A stretch of 33,768 bases of DNA from an uncultured Prevotellaceae bacterium (GTDB lineage Bacteria; Bacteroidota; Bacteroidia; Bacteroidales; Bacteroidaceae), in NCBI GenBank assembly GCA_902776545.1, contig CACYQO010000023.1:1-33768 (forward strand), in the 5' to 3' direction. Each line of letters opens with the position of its first letter. The first letter of the stretch is position 1. The translations under genes and the position numbers were made by a program. Shown here in pieces: positions 1 through 5,615 of this stretch. The notes beneath the pieces are model-generated. The model saw only the letters and a list, made by a program, of their open reading frames with translations, had not been told where the DNA came from and ran no database searches.

Positions 1-112
1 TTATTAGTTAACAATATGTAATATAAAAAGAAATATTTTCATTTGAAACCTATCTTGAATGTTAATGAATTTAACTATATTTTTACCGAACTATTGTAAT
101 TATTTGACGCTG

Positions 113-120
113 CAAAGTTA
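113..120 (-). promoter_or_regulatory. Bacteroidetes -7 promoter element, leftmost copy
   Basis: The minus strand reads TAACTTTG, matching TAnnTTTG. It points left out of the window, and no convincing gene follows before position 1; the next minus-strand ATG opens only 12 codons. The surrounding sequence resembles the leader at 461-560. Confidence 0.5.
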
Positions 121-218
121 TGAATTGTTGCAGAAACTACCAAATATCTGGGATATTCTTTGCAAGCAAAGCGACCAGAGGTCGAGCGCTGCATCAATTA
201 GTGACGAATGGCCTTTAT

Positions 219-440
219 TTATGAATATACTCCTTGACATTTCTGGCCTTTCTTGATAAGTACTGTCTTTGAGAAGAACTTCGACGGCACGCGCTCATGT
301 GTCTTGAAGTATTCTTCCTGAATATCCTGTGGATAGTCGTGAATCCACCATACGGGATTTTTCACCAACGGAATCAGGATCACCGCCGTAAAGGCAATGG
401 TCATCACAATGATTTCTATGATGATAATAGTCCAATTCAT
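219..440 (-). pseudogene. N-terminal fragment of a small membrane protein
   Basis: The ORF encodes 73 residues. It has one strong membrane segment at about residues 4-25 (WTIIIIEIIVMTIAF), then a conserved-looking stretch with VWWIHDYPQDIQEEYF and ending in FSKTVLIKK. After that the reading becomes KGQKCQGVYS and stops. I recognise the N-terminus as resembling a family of small Bacteroidales inner-membrane proteins that normally continue into further hydrophobic helices, but I cannot name a function. The abrupt change after VLIKK suggests truncation by deletion, so I call it a fragment. It has a good promoter (467-474) and could still be translated as a one-helix peptide. Confidence 0.45.
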
Positions 441-466
441 CTTTTATTTTTTTAACTTTGACGCTG

Positions 467-474
467 CAAAGGTA
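467..474 (-). promoter_or_regulatory. -7 promoter element for the membrane protein fragment
   Basis: The minus strand reads TACCTTTG, the consensus Bacteroidetes -7 box, about 27 bases upstream of the ATG at 440. The leader around it is a diverged copy of the one at 109-223. Confidence 0.65.
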
Positions 475-610
475 CGCATAGTTGCGTGCATCGCCAAAAA
501 TCTGGGATAATCAGCACAGATTTGTGACGAATGGCATAAACATTTCATAGAATATACAGGGCTATTGCGGCACAGGCTTCGGCATGACGGATGGTCATTA
601 TAATCCTAAT

Positions 611-1006
611 TTAGTTTTGTTTCTCTAAGTAATCAAACAGTTCAATGGTTCCGGCATCCTCCTCGACATTAAGGGACGGGACTATCTCCACCATCCTTGT
701 TGTGCCACTTGTCTTATTGACATAGAAATGTACAAAGGCACCTGTATAGCTGCGAAATATCACTTGATACGCAGAGTCCGTCTCTTCACCCATCGTCAGA
801 TACATGATATCTGGATTATCCTTTGCCACGCTCCAGTCATACGCGCTATGGCAATAGTTGTTTATCCCTTCGTAAGCCATATCTTCCGTAATGGTTCTTA
901 GCGTATCTTCCGTCTGCACATCTGTGGACTGTGTATCATTCACCTTATTATTGCATGAGCATAAAAGCAAGGCTACAAAAGCGAATGTAAAGGTTATATA
1001 CTTCAT
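611..1006 (-). CDS. Putative lipoprotein of unknown function
   Basis: The ORF encodes 131 residues. It starts with a lipoprotein signal peptide: MKYITFTFAFVALLLCSC, with a lipobox (LLCSC) and the acylated cysteine at about residue 16 or 18, followed by a polar linker with Asn, Asp and Thr. The mature part (DMAYEGINNYCHSAYDWSVA, later YQVIFRSYTGAFVHFYVNKTSGTTRMV) looks like a small alpha+beta domain, possibly of the NTF2/cystatin-like type, but I recognise no family. Its ATG overlaps the TGA of the upstream carbonic anhydrase remnant (ATGA at 1003-1006), so the two were probably translationally coupled. The only clear promoter is the one before that remnant. Confidence 0.72.
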   Translation of the reverse strand: MKYITFTFAFVALLLCSCNNKVNDTQSTDVQTEDTLRTITEDMAYEGINNYCHSAYDWSVAKDNPDIMYLTMGEETDSAYQVIFRSYTGAFVHFYVNKTSGTTRMVEIVPSLNVEEDAGTIELFDYLEKQN

Positions 1007-1205
1007 TGGATTTCTTCTAAAGTGCCTGTTTCTGAATCAATGATAAACCCACGAACCACGATATCCTTCGGCACCAACGGATGCGTCTGGTGTCCATACA
1101 CGAGAGTACCGCCAGCTTCTTGTCTGGGTACTTGTCGGTCAGATACTTCTCGTAGTCTTTTTGTGCTACGAAACTCTTATTGAAGTCGATAATCTGGTCT
1201 ATCAT
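1003..1205 (-). pseudogene. Internally deleted beta-carbonic anhydrase gene
   Basis: The first 40 codons encode MIDQIIDFNK... to KKLAVLSCMDTR, the start of a Bacteroidales beta-carbonic anhydrase, with the first zinc-ligand motif CxDxR at Cys36. Immediately afterwards, in another frame (1083 down to 1003), come HPLVPKDIVVRGFIIDSETG and a short tail, which is the normal C-terminus of the same family. The middle, which should carry the other zinc ligands (HxxC), is missing. The family is usually about 180 residues, so roughly 110-115 codons have been lost. The frame is broken at the junction near 1084. The remaining product cannot be an enzyme, but promoter, start codon and stop codon survive, and the stop overlaps the lipoprotein start. 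Confidence 0.82.
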
Positions 1206-1229
1206 ACTAAAACTTATTAAATCAAAGGC

Positions 1230-1237
1230 CAAAGGTA
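1230..1237 (-). promoter_or_regulatory. -7 promoter element for carbonic anhydrase remnant and lipoprotein
   Basis: The minus strand reads TACCTTTG about 25 bases upstream of the ATG at 1205. It places transcription start near 1223, which rules out an upstream in-frame start at 1232. Confidence 0.65.
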
Positions 1238-1259
1238 CTCATTTTTAGCCAATTATTTG

Positions 1260-1267
1260 TAATTTTG
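1260..1267 (+). promoter_or_regulatory. -7 promoter element, divergent
   Basis: TAATTTTG matches TAnnTTTG and lies 26 bases before the ATG at 1294. It is back to back with the minus-strand box at 1230-1237. Confidence 0.55.
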
Positions 1268-1293
1268 CCCGCAATATTAATAAAAGTTTAAAT

Positions 1294-1391
1294 ATGAACG
1301 AGAAATTTCCCTATGGTTACGATGTGAATGCATCATCGTAAAGGGCCATGAGGCGGGCGATAACGTTTCAATGAATTCACCTAATTTATGA
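1294..1391 (+). pseudogene. Short frameshifted ORF before the exported protein gene
   Basis: An ATG after a clear promoter opens MNEKFPYGYDVNASS and stops at 1341. In the +1 frame the same stretch continues as CECIIVKGHEAGDNVSMNSPNL, ending with TGA at 1389-1391. A single-base change near 1323 would join them into a peptide of about 32 residues. It may be a tiny gene with a frameshift, or the fused ends of a longer deleted gene. I do not recognise the family. Confidence 0.3.
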
Positions 1392-1394
1392 CGA

Positions 1395-2276
1395 ATGAAA
1401 AGGATTTTAATGATGCTAACGATGCCCATATTTTGGGTGATGGCAACCGATTCCATCAACGGTTCTATAGTTGATAAGCATTCGGAGGCTTATATCCGTC
1501 AGCGTATCGACACCATCTACAAGTTCGTAGGCAAGATTACTTATGATGCTGAAGGAAACCGTGATTATAACTATAGTCCTTTCAATCTTGACAGTGCCTA
1601 CTGCTCCGAACGTTATTATGCTCTGATGCAGCAGGCTTCGGCTATTTGTGACGAGACGGGTGACATCCTTTATGACTACGATTACTGGGTATGCGGACAG
1701 GACATCTCTGATGACTGGAGATACAAGGTGACGAAGGTCTATCAATTCACAGACTCTATGGCTCTTGTTGACATGATCATCCACAATTTCGGCGATTCAG
1801 AAAACACTATCGCCCTGCGCTTTGAACGTGATGACTGGTATATCGACGATTTCAGTCCTTCTGATGACGGTAATGATGACAAGGCTTCTCTCCGTCGTGT
1901 GATTAAACAGGGCAAGGAGGCTCATGAAAAGGCAAAGGCGCTTGCCGGCGATTGGGGCTGGGTAGGGGAAGATTGTCCAGAACTATTATTGGATATGGAG
2001 ATGACTGACAAGGGACTGAGGGCAAAGCAGTGTGATGTCTATCGCATGTACGGCTTCGACCATACCACGATTACCTTTGATGGCGAGCATCTGACTGTGA
2101 CAGAGGGTGCCGACGACGAGCTTTCTTCGGAGAACCATATCCGCTTGTTCCTCCATCTTGACGGGAATGGTGATTTGGTGGGTGACTGTTCTATCAGCCA
2201 CCGCCTGGCCAGCAAGGGTTATGACGGCCCTATCAGGTTACGCAAGGGGTATTTCTATTATCGTGACGGTAAGTGA
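1395..2276 (+). CDS. Exported protein of unknown function
   Basis: The ORF encodes 293 residues. The N-terminus MKRILMMLTMPIFWVMA is a plausible signal peptide with possible cleavage after VMA. The next part (YIRQRIDTIYKFVG, YSPFNLDSAYCSERYYALMQQ, and RYKVTKVYQFTDSMALVDMIIHN up to RFERDDWYIDDF) resembles the DUF3828-like, NTF2-like fold found in many small Bacteroidales secreted proteins; this is inference from pattern only. The C-terminal third (WGWVGEDCPELLLDMEM to GPIRLRKGYFYYRDG) has the look of a lipocalin-like beta domain. It starts four bases after the short ORF at 1294-1391 and may share its promoter. A detached tail from another gene follows directly. Confidence 0.7.
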   Translation: MKRILMMLTMPIFWVMATDSINGSIVDKHSEAYIRQRIDTIYKFVGKITYDAEGNRDYNYSPFNLDSAYCSERYYALMQQASAICDETGDILYDYDYWVCGQDISDDWRYKVTKVYQFTDSMALVDMIIHNFGDSENTIALRFERDDWYIDDFSPSDDGNDDKASLRRVIKQGKEAHEKAKALAGDWGWVGEDCPELLLDMEMTDKGLRAKQCDVYRMYGFDHTTITFDGEHLTVTEGADDELSSENHIRLFLHLDGNGDLVGDCSISHRLASKGYDGPIRLRKGYFYYRDGK

Positions 2277-2415
2277 AGATACAGGTATTACAGGTGTAAA
2301 AGATGACTCACAACCTGCCACAGGCAAATATTACAACCTGAATGGTCAGGAAGTAGAGCGCCCGACGAAAGGAGTATTCATTCATAACGGTCAGAAAATA
2401 GTATTTCCATTTTAG
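2269..2415 (+). pseudogene. Detached C-terminal tail of a Prevotella-type secreted protein
   Basis: In the frame different from the upstream gene, the sequence from 2272 reads SEDTGITGVKDD, then YYNLNGQEVERPTKGVFIHN and ends in GQKIVFPF. This arrangement (TGI, then YYxLxGxxV, then KGxxIxNGxKxV) is the typical C-terminal end of many Prevotella secreted and surface proteins. No body of such a protein precedes it; the tail begins where the exported protein of 1395-2276 ends. It is best read as the leftover 3' end of a deleted gene, though a frameshift joining the two is an alternative. Confidence 0.5.
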
Positions 2416-2550
2416 ATGACTACTGCCGTTCCGCTGGTGGCTACCATAAGCATAGCTTCAATCTGTGGGGTTCTTTGCAGAGCAAAGCGTCTCCTTCGTC
2501 GCCGAGCGGTTGAGAGTATCTATTAAAACCTTTTTCATTTCCTATCTTGA

Positions 2551-2946
2551 TTATTTGTTTTCAAACCCAAAGAACTCTTTCAGTCCCTTTTTCTCTTTCA
2601 GGTCATCAGGGGTGAAGCCATAATGTTTCGCTGAAGCAAGGGTTATGACGCGTTCAAGGAATTCGTCGTAGGAGAAGTCGAACCATTCCTTGGGGATAGC
2701 CACGTTGATGGTTCCACCGCCGTAGTGACTGCCCTCGTCCCAGGCTTCATCAAGCTCAGCCTCGTAAGTCCCGTCCTCCTTCAGGTTGAAGCAGTAGTGA
2801 CTGGCCCATTCTTCCATTCCCTCAACATAGTGGCCTTCGAAATGCGGGGCAGAATGGGATTTCGGGGAATAGGCAGAAGAGCCTTTCCTCGCCATTCTGT
2901 CATAGACCATGAACTTCACCACTTTATGAGTTCCTATTTCTGCCAT
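2551..2946 (-). CDS. Conserved hypothetical protein, cytosolic
   Basis: The ORF encodes 131 residues with no signal peptide or membrane segment. It has an acidic, aromatic-rich middle (WASHYCFNLKEDGTYEAELDEAWDEG), a small glycine-rich turn (SHYGGGTINVAIP) and a helical C-terminus (WFDFSYDEFLERVITLASAKHYGF, then DLKEKKGLKEFFGF). The composition and even codon use support a real gene. I cannot assign a function. It follows the second carbonic anhydrase remnant on the same strand by 12 bases, so it may be read from the promoter of that remnant. Confidence 0.65.
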   Translation of the reverse strand: MAEIGTHKVVKFMVYDRMARKGSSAYSPKSHSAPHFEGHYVEGMEEWASHYCFNLKEDGTYEAELDEAWDEGSHYGGGTINVAIPKEWFDFSYDEFLERVITLASAKHYGFTPDDLKEKKGLKEFFGFENK

Positions 2947-2958
2947 AATTATCTTTCT

Positions 2959-3083
2959 TTAGTACCATTTGTGCCCATGCTCCTTGCAATAGTCAATCGC
3001 AGGCTGGTAGCCTTGGAAGGTGGCCTTGTGAATCCACTTCAGGCCACAAATTTCTTGTTGAATTCAATAATCTGGTCTATCAT
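2959..3083 (-). pseudogene. Second carbonic anhydrase 5' end fused to an unrelated 3' end
   Basis: The ATG at 3083 opens MIDQIIEFNKKFVA and stops at once. These 14 residues differ from the start of the remnant at 1205 in only two positions, so this is another beta-carbonic anhydrase start. In another frame the sequence continues as GLKWIHKATFQGYQPAIDYC and ends KEHGHKWY before a TAA at 2959-2961. That ending is not a carbonic anhydrase C-terminus; I do not recognise it. The element therefore looks like two gene ends joined by deletion. Confidence 0.55.
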
Positions 3084-3109
3084 ATCACAAAACATATTAA
3101 ATCTGCGTG

Positions 3110-3117
3110 TAAAGGTA
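3110..3117 (-). promoter_or_regulatory. Degenerate -7 element before the second remnant
   Basis: The minus strand reads TACCTTTA, one base off TAnnTTTG. It lies 27 bases upstream of the ATG at 3083, the same layout as the box at 1230-1237. Confidence 0.4.
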
Positions 3118-3138
3118 CGAAAAAAAGAGAATATTTCG

Positions 3139-3146
3139 TAACTTTG
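3139..3146 (+). promoter_or_regulatory. -7 promoter element before the 39-codon ORF
   Basis: TAACTTTG matches TAnnTTTG. It would give a leader of about 105 bases before the ATG at 3261. Confidence 0.45.
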
Positions 3147-3260
3147 TGTCCAATTATTAACAAAAGTTGATTCTTGACGCGACTCGGCCAATTCTGAGCA
3201 CGCTCATTTTGGTTCTCGCTGCTCCAAGAATCTCCGATACTTTAATGATTTCAGATAGTT

Positions 3261-3380
3261 ATGGCATATATGAATCGTTTTAGCCAGTCTGACGAAGGAC
3301 GGCGCGACGAACTTATCCGCATCATCGAACACAGCGTTGAGAGACCTATGACGAGGATTTCTTATGTTTCACATATATAA
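3261..3380 (+). pseudogene. 39-codon ORF, probably an N-terminal gene fragment
   Basis: The ORF reads MAYMNRFSQSDEGRRDELIR, then IIEHSVERPMTRISYVSHI. The charged amphipathic helix (DEGRRDELIRIIEHSV) looks like the start of a real protein rather than random sequence, but the ORF ends quickly and nothing in any frame clearly continues it. It has a candidate promoter at 3139-3146. I do not recognise the family. The rest of 3381-3569 has no convincing gene; it contains a 6-bp inverted repeat (GTGCCA at 3443-3448, TGGCAC at 3455-3460, and a third TGGCAC at 3466-3471). Confidence 0.3.
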
Positions 3381-3569
3381 TTTAAGGTACGCGAAGATAA
3401 GTGACAGAAACTATCAATAGAACGGACTTTTGCCGCAAATCAGTGCCAAATTACTGGCACAATAATGGCACAGAGCAGCGTAACTCGCTGTTTCCGACTC
3501 CCAATTAGTAGATGGTGCAAAGATTATGTGCCAGATCCAGACCAGTGTGTTCGACGAGAGCTTTTCCTG

Positions 3570-4481
3570 TCAAAATTCTTCAAGGGTGTTGCTGAGGATG
3601 GAGGTACTGTTGCTGAGCATGCGGACGAACTCCTTGGTGGAATTCTTCACATAGGTATTCTTCAGCAGGTGGATACAGCCCTGCATCTCCTTGTCAGGGG
3701 TGTCGGTATCGACAATCGGGATGGCTTTCAAGCCGTTCTCGCCCACGACGGTACTCTCGCTGAGAATGGTGACGTAGTTCGACTCGCGTACCAGTCGGAA
3801 AAGCAGATAGACGGTATTCATTTCCACCTTAATCTTATAGTGGTAGTCGTGGTCGGCGATGGCGTGACGGAAGGCAGAACGTGCCTGAGTGCCCCGCCGT
3901 GTGAGGGCAAGGTCATAGCGTTGGAGTTCTTCGAGAGTAATGGTGGTACGGTTGGCGAGGGCGTGGTGCTGGTTGACGATTGCCGCCAGACGGTGATGGA
4001 AGAGCACGCGGCTCTCGATCTTCGGGTTGGCGACCGTCGGACGGAAGGCCAGCACGAAATCGAACTCATGGTTCTCGAGCTGCGCGATGAGCTCAGCCAT
4101 TGTGGACTGGGTGACGTTCATCTTTACATGGGGATATTTGCGCAGGAAGGCAGTGACGGTCTCGGCCATGATGCTGGCGAAGGAGAAGGTGACGCCGATG
4201 TTGAGCTCGCCGCCCACGAGATGCTTGAGTTCATCGAGACGCAACAGGCAGTTGTCTGCCGACATCAGCGTCTCCTTGGCCAACGGCAGAAGTGTCTCTC
4301 CAGCCTCTGTAAGTGACACTTCGTGGCTGTTGCGCAGGAAAAGTGGCTGCTGGAAGTCATTCTCCAACTGGAGAATCTGGTGAGAGAGGGTGCTCTGGGT
4401 GATGAACAGTTCCTTCGCAGCCATTGAGAAATTGAGCGTTTCGGCCAGTTTTACGAAATATTTCAGTTGTCTCAGTTCCAT
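3570..4481 (-). CDS. LysR-type transcriptional regulator
   Basis: The protein has 303 residues, the usual length for the family. Residues 1-60 form the winged helix-turn-helix: MELRQLKYFVKLAETLNFSM, then AAKELFITQSTLSHQILQLE and LFLRNSHEVSLTEAG. The rest is the two-lobed effector domain, starting near GGELNIGVTFSF. An in-frame ATG 33 bases upstream is rejected as start because it lies at or before the transcription start implied by the -7 box at 4512-4519. The gene faces a short ORF and a flavoprotein gene, and a perfect palindrome of LysR type lies between the two promoters, which suggests autoregulation and control of the divergent transcript. The effector is unknown. Confidence 0.93.
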   Translation of the reverse strand: MELRQLKYFVKLAETLNFSMAAKELFITQSTLSHQILQLENDFQQPLFLRNSHEVSLTEAGETLLPLAKETLMSADNCLLRLDELKHLVGGELNIGVTFSFASIMAETVTAFLRKYPHVKMNVTQSTMAELIAQLENHEFDFVLAFRPTVANPKIESRVLFHHRLAAIVNQHHALANRTTITLEELQRYDLALTRRGTQARSAFRHAIADHDYHYKIKVEMNTVYLLFRLVRESNYVTILSESTVVGENGLKAIPIVDTDTPDKEMQGCIHLLKNTYVKNSTKEFVRMLSNSTSILSNTLEEF

Positions 4482-4511
4482 ATTTTTTTGCTCAAGATTG
4501 TTATTTGGGTG

Positions 4512-4519
4512 CAAATATA
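4512..4519 (-). promoter_or_regulatory. -7 promoter element for the LysR gene
   Basis: The minus strand reads TATATTTG, matching TAnnTTTG, 30 bases upstream of the ATG at 4481. Confidence 0.65.
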
Positions 4520-4566
4520 CGCATTTTTGTCATATCTGCAAAGCATTTGGCGTATAAAAACGCTTG

Positions 4567-4587
4567 GCTATCGAAAATTTCGATAGC
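4567..4587. promoter_or_regulatory. Perfect palindrome, probable LysR operator
   Basis: The 21 bases are an exact palindrome with 10-base arms (GCTATCGAAA / TTTCGATAGC) around one central base at 4577. It contains the T-N11-A core expected of LysR-type boxes. The centre is about 60 bases from each -7 box (4512-4519 on minus, 4639-4646 on plus), which places it near -65 to -70 for both divergent promoters, the classical recognition position. Three AATCG repeats at 4611-4615, 4622-4626 and 4631-4635 could be activation half-sites. The assignment to this regulator is inference. Confidence 0.62.
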
Positions 4588-4638
4588 GGGCTGCATCACT
4601 ATTCATAACCAATCGTTGCAGAATCGTTAAAATCGCCG

Positions 4639-4646
4639 TACCTTTG
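4639..4646 (+). promoter_or_regulatory. -7 promoter element, divergent from the LysR gene
   Basis: TACCTTTG with a TTG at 4616-4618, 20 bases upstream, in the position of the Bacteroidetes -33 box. Transcription would start near 4653 and run through the 30-codon ORF. Confidence 0.7.
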
Positions 4647-4689
4647 CACCGTCAAAAGAAAACAAGTATAACAATTAAGGATTAAGATT

Positions 4690-4782
4690 ATGATTACATT
4701 GATGGAAATGGGCTTGATGCTCGCAGCAGGAACAGTTTTTAGCACTTGGATGGCAAAACACGACAACCTGGAGGTCCGCTAA
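4690..4782 (+). CDS. 30-codon ORF, possible leader peptide
   Basis: The ORF reads MITLMEMGLMLAAGTVFSTW, then MAKHDNLEVR. The first 20 residues are hydrophobic with five methionines in the full peptide, and the last ten are polar. It is preceded by a strong promoter, and its last codons lie inside a rho-independent terminator stem, so the transcript is probably about 150 bases. It may be a membrane-associated micropeptide, a leader peptide controlling the flavoprotein gene downstream, or chance coding within a small RNA. It would be controlled by the same palindrome as the LysR gene. Confidence 0.42.
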   Translation: MITLMEMGLMLAAGTVFSTWMAKHDNLEVR

Positions 4783-4800
4783 CCTTCAGGTTGTTTTTTT
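4765..4800 (+). terminator. Rho-independent terminator overlapping the end of the short ORF
   Basis: The stem AACCTGGAGG (4765-4774) pairs with CCTTCAGGTT (4783-4792) with one G-U pair and a loop of eight, followed by TGTTTTTTTT-like U-rich sequence to 4800. It lies 60 bases before the flavoprotein gene, so it could act as an end of a small transcript or as an attenuator. Confidence 0.72.
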
Positions 4801-4860
4801 GCAAATTGTCCGATAGGAGGGTGTGTCAAAATAAAGTTTCATATATTATGATTTTGAGCT

Positions 4861-5484
4861 ATGGCAAAGGTACTCTTAATTAACGGAAGCCCCAGAGAGA
4901 ATGGTAATACGTTCACTGCTCTGAGTGAAGTAGCAAAGACACTGAACGAAGAGGGCTTAGAGACAGAGATTATCAGCATCGGCAAGCAGGCTGTGCAAGG
5001 TTGCATTGCGTGTGGCATGTGTGGCAGGAATGGTGCAAGATGTACCTTCCGCGATGATTTATATTATAAGGTATGGAGAGTCGTGAAGGATGGTATCGAT
5101 GGACTGGTCATCGGCTCACCCGTGTATTATGGCGGTCCTAATGGTTCTCTCTGTGCCTTGCTCGATCGTGTGTTTTACTCATTGGGCAATGAGTTGAAGT
5201 TCAAACCGGGTGCAAGTGTGGTCGTCTGCCGCAGGGGTGGGGCTTCTGCTGCCTTTGACCGTCTGAACAAGTACTTCACCATCCTGAATATGCCCGTAGT
5301 AAGCTCACAATATTGGAATATGCTCTATGGCCAGACACCAGGTCAGGTAGCAAAGGATGAAGAGGGAATGCAGACCATGCGGACGCTTGGGCGTAACATG
5401 GCTTGGATGATTCGAAAGCTTAATGTCAGTGAGGACGGACATCCGGAGTTGGAGAGTCCGCTGAGAACTAACTTCATCAGATAA
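4861..5484 (+). CDS. NAD(P)H-dependent FMN reductase / iron-sulfur flavoprotein-like protein
   Basis: The protein has 207 residues with a flavodoxin-like fold. The FMN phosphate loop is at residues 8-16 (NGSPRENGNT). A cysteine-rich motif at about residues 48-61 (GCIACGMCGRNGARC) is typical of the iron-sulfur flavoprotein and multimeric flavodoxin group and of disulfide-type reductases. A second flavin-contacting segment is GSPVYYGGPNGSLCALLDR. It probably reduces FMN or uses FMN to reduce an unknown acceptor, perhaps in redox stress. It has no clear promoter of its own between the terminator at 4800 and its ATG, so it may depend on read-through from the LysR-controlled promoter. Confidence 0.88.
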   Translation: MAKVLLINGSPRENGNTFTALSEVAKTLNEEGLETEIISIGKQAVQGCIACGMCGRNGARCTFRDDLYYKVWRVVKDGIDGLVIGSPVYYGGPNGSLCALLDRVFYSLGNELKFKPGASVVVCRRGGASAAFDRLNKYFTILNMPVVSSQYWNMLYGQTPGQVAKDEEGMQTMRTLGRNMAWMIRKLNVSEDGHPELESPLRTNFIR

Positions 5485-5615
5485 AAGCTGCTGGCGGCTG
5501 GCGACAAGGAGAAAAGCAATGCCATGAGAGTGATACCCCCAAGAAGATGTATGCTGCCGTGCTGATTTGGATGCAAAAGCAAAGAATTATCGATAAGAAA
5601 CGAGAAAGTACTTAA
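5485..5615 (+). pseudogene. Frameshifted C-terminal remnant
   Basis: Straight after the flavoprotein stop the sequence reads KLLAAGDKEKSNAMR in one frame and then DTPKKMYAAVLIWMQKQR and IIDKKREST with a TAA at 5613-5615 in another. A single-base difference near 5530 would join them. The amphipathic C-terminal helix looks like a genuine protein end. No gene body is present, so it is another leftover 3' end. It overlaps the pepD stop on the other strand by a few bases. Confidence 0.35.

Noticed and set aside
59-256. 65-codon ORF at the left edge
   Set aside because: No promoter, no recognisable motif, and it runs over the duplicated leader and the end of the membrane protein fragment.
3465-4316. 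Plus-strand ORF of 283 codons opposite the LysR gene
   Set aside because: The minus strand has a clear LysR domain order; the plus frame has none and starts in non-coding sequence.
4690-4860. FMN riboswitch before the flavoprotein gene
   Set aside because: I see only one simple terminator hairpin and none of the conserved FMN riboswitch elements.
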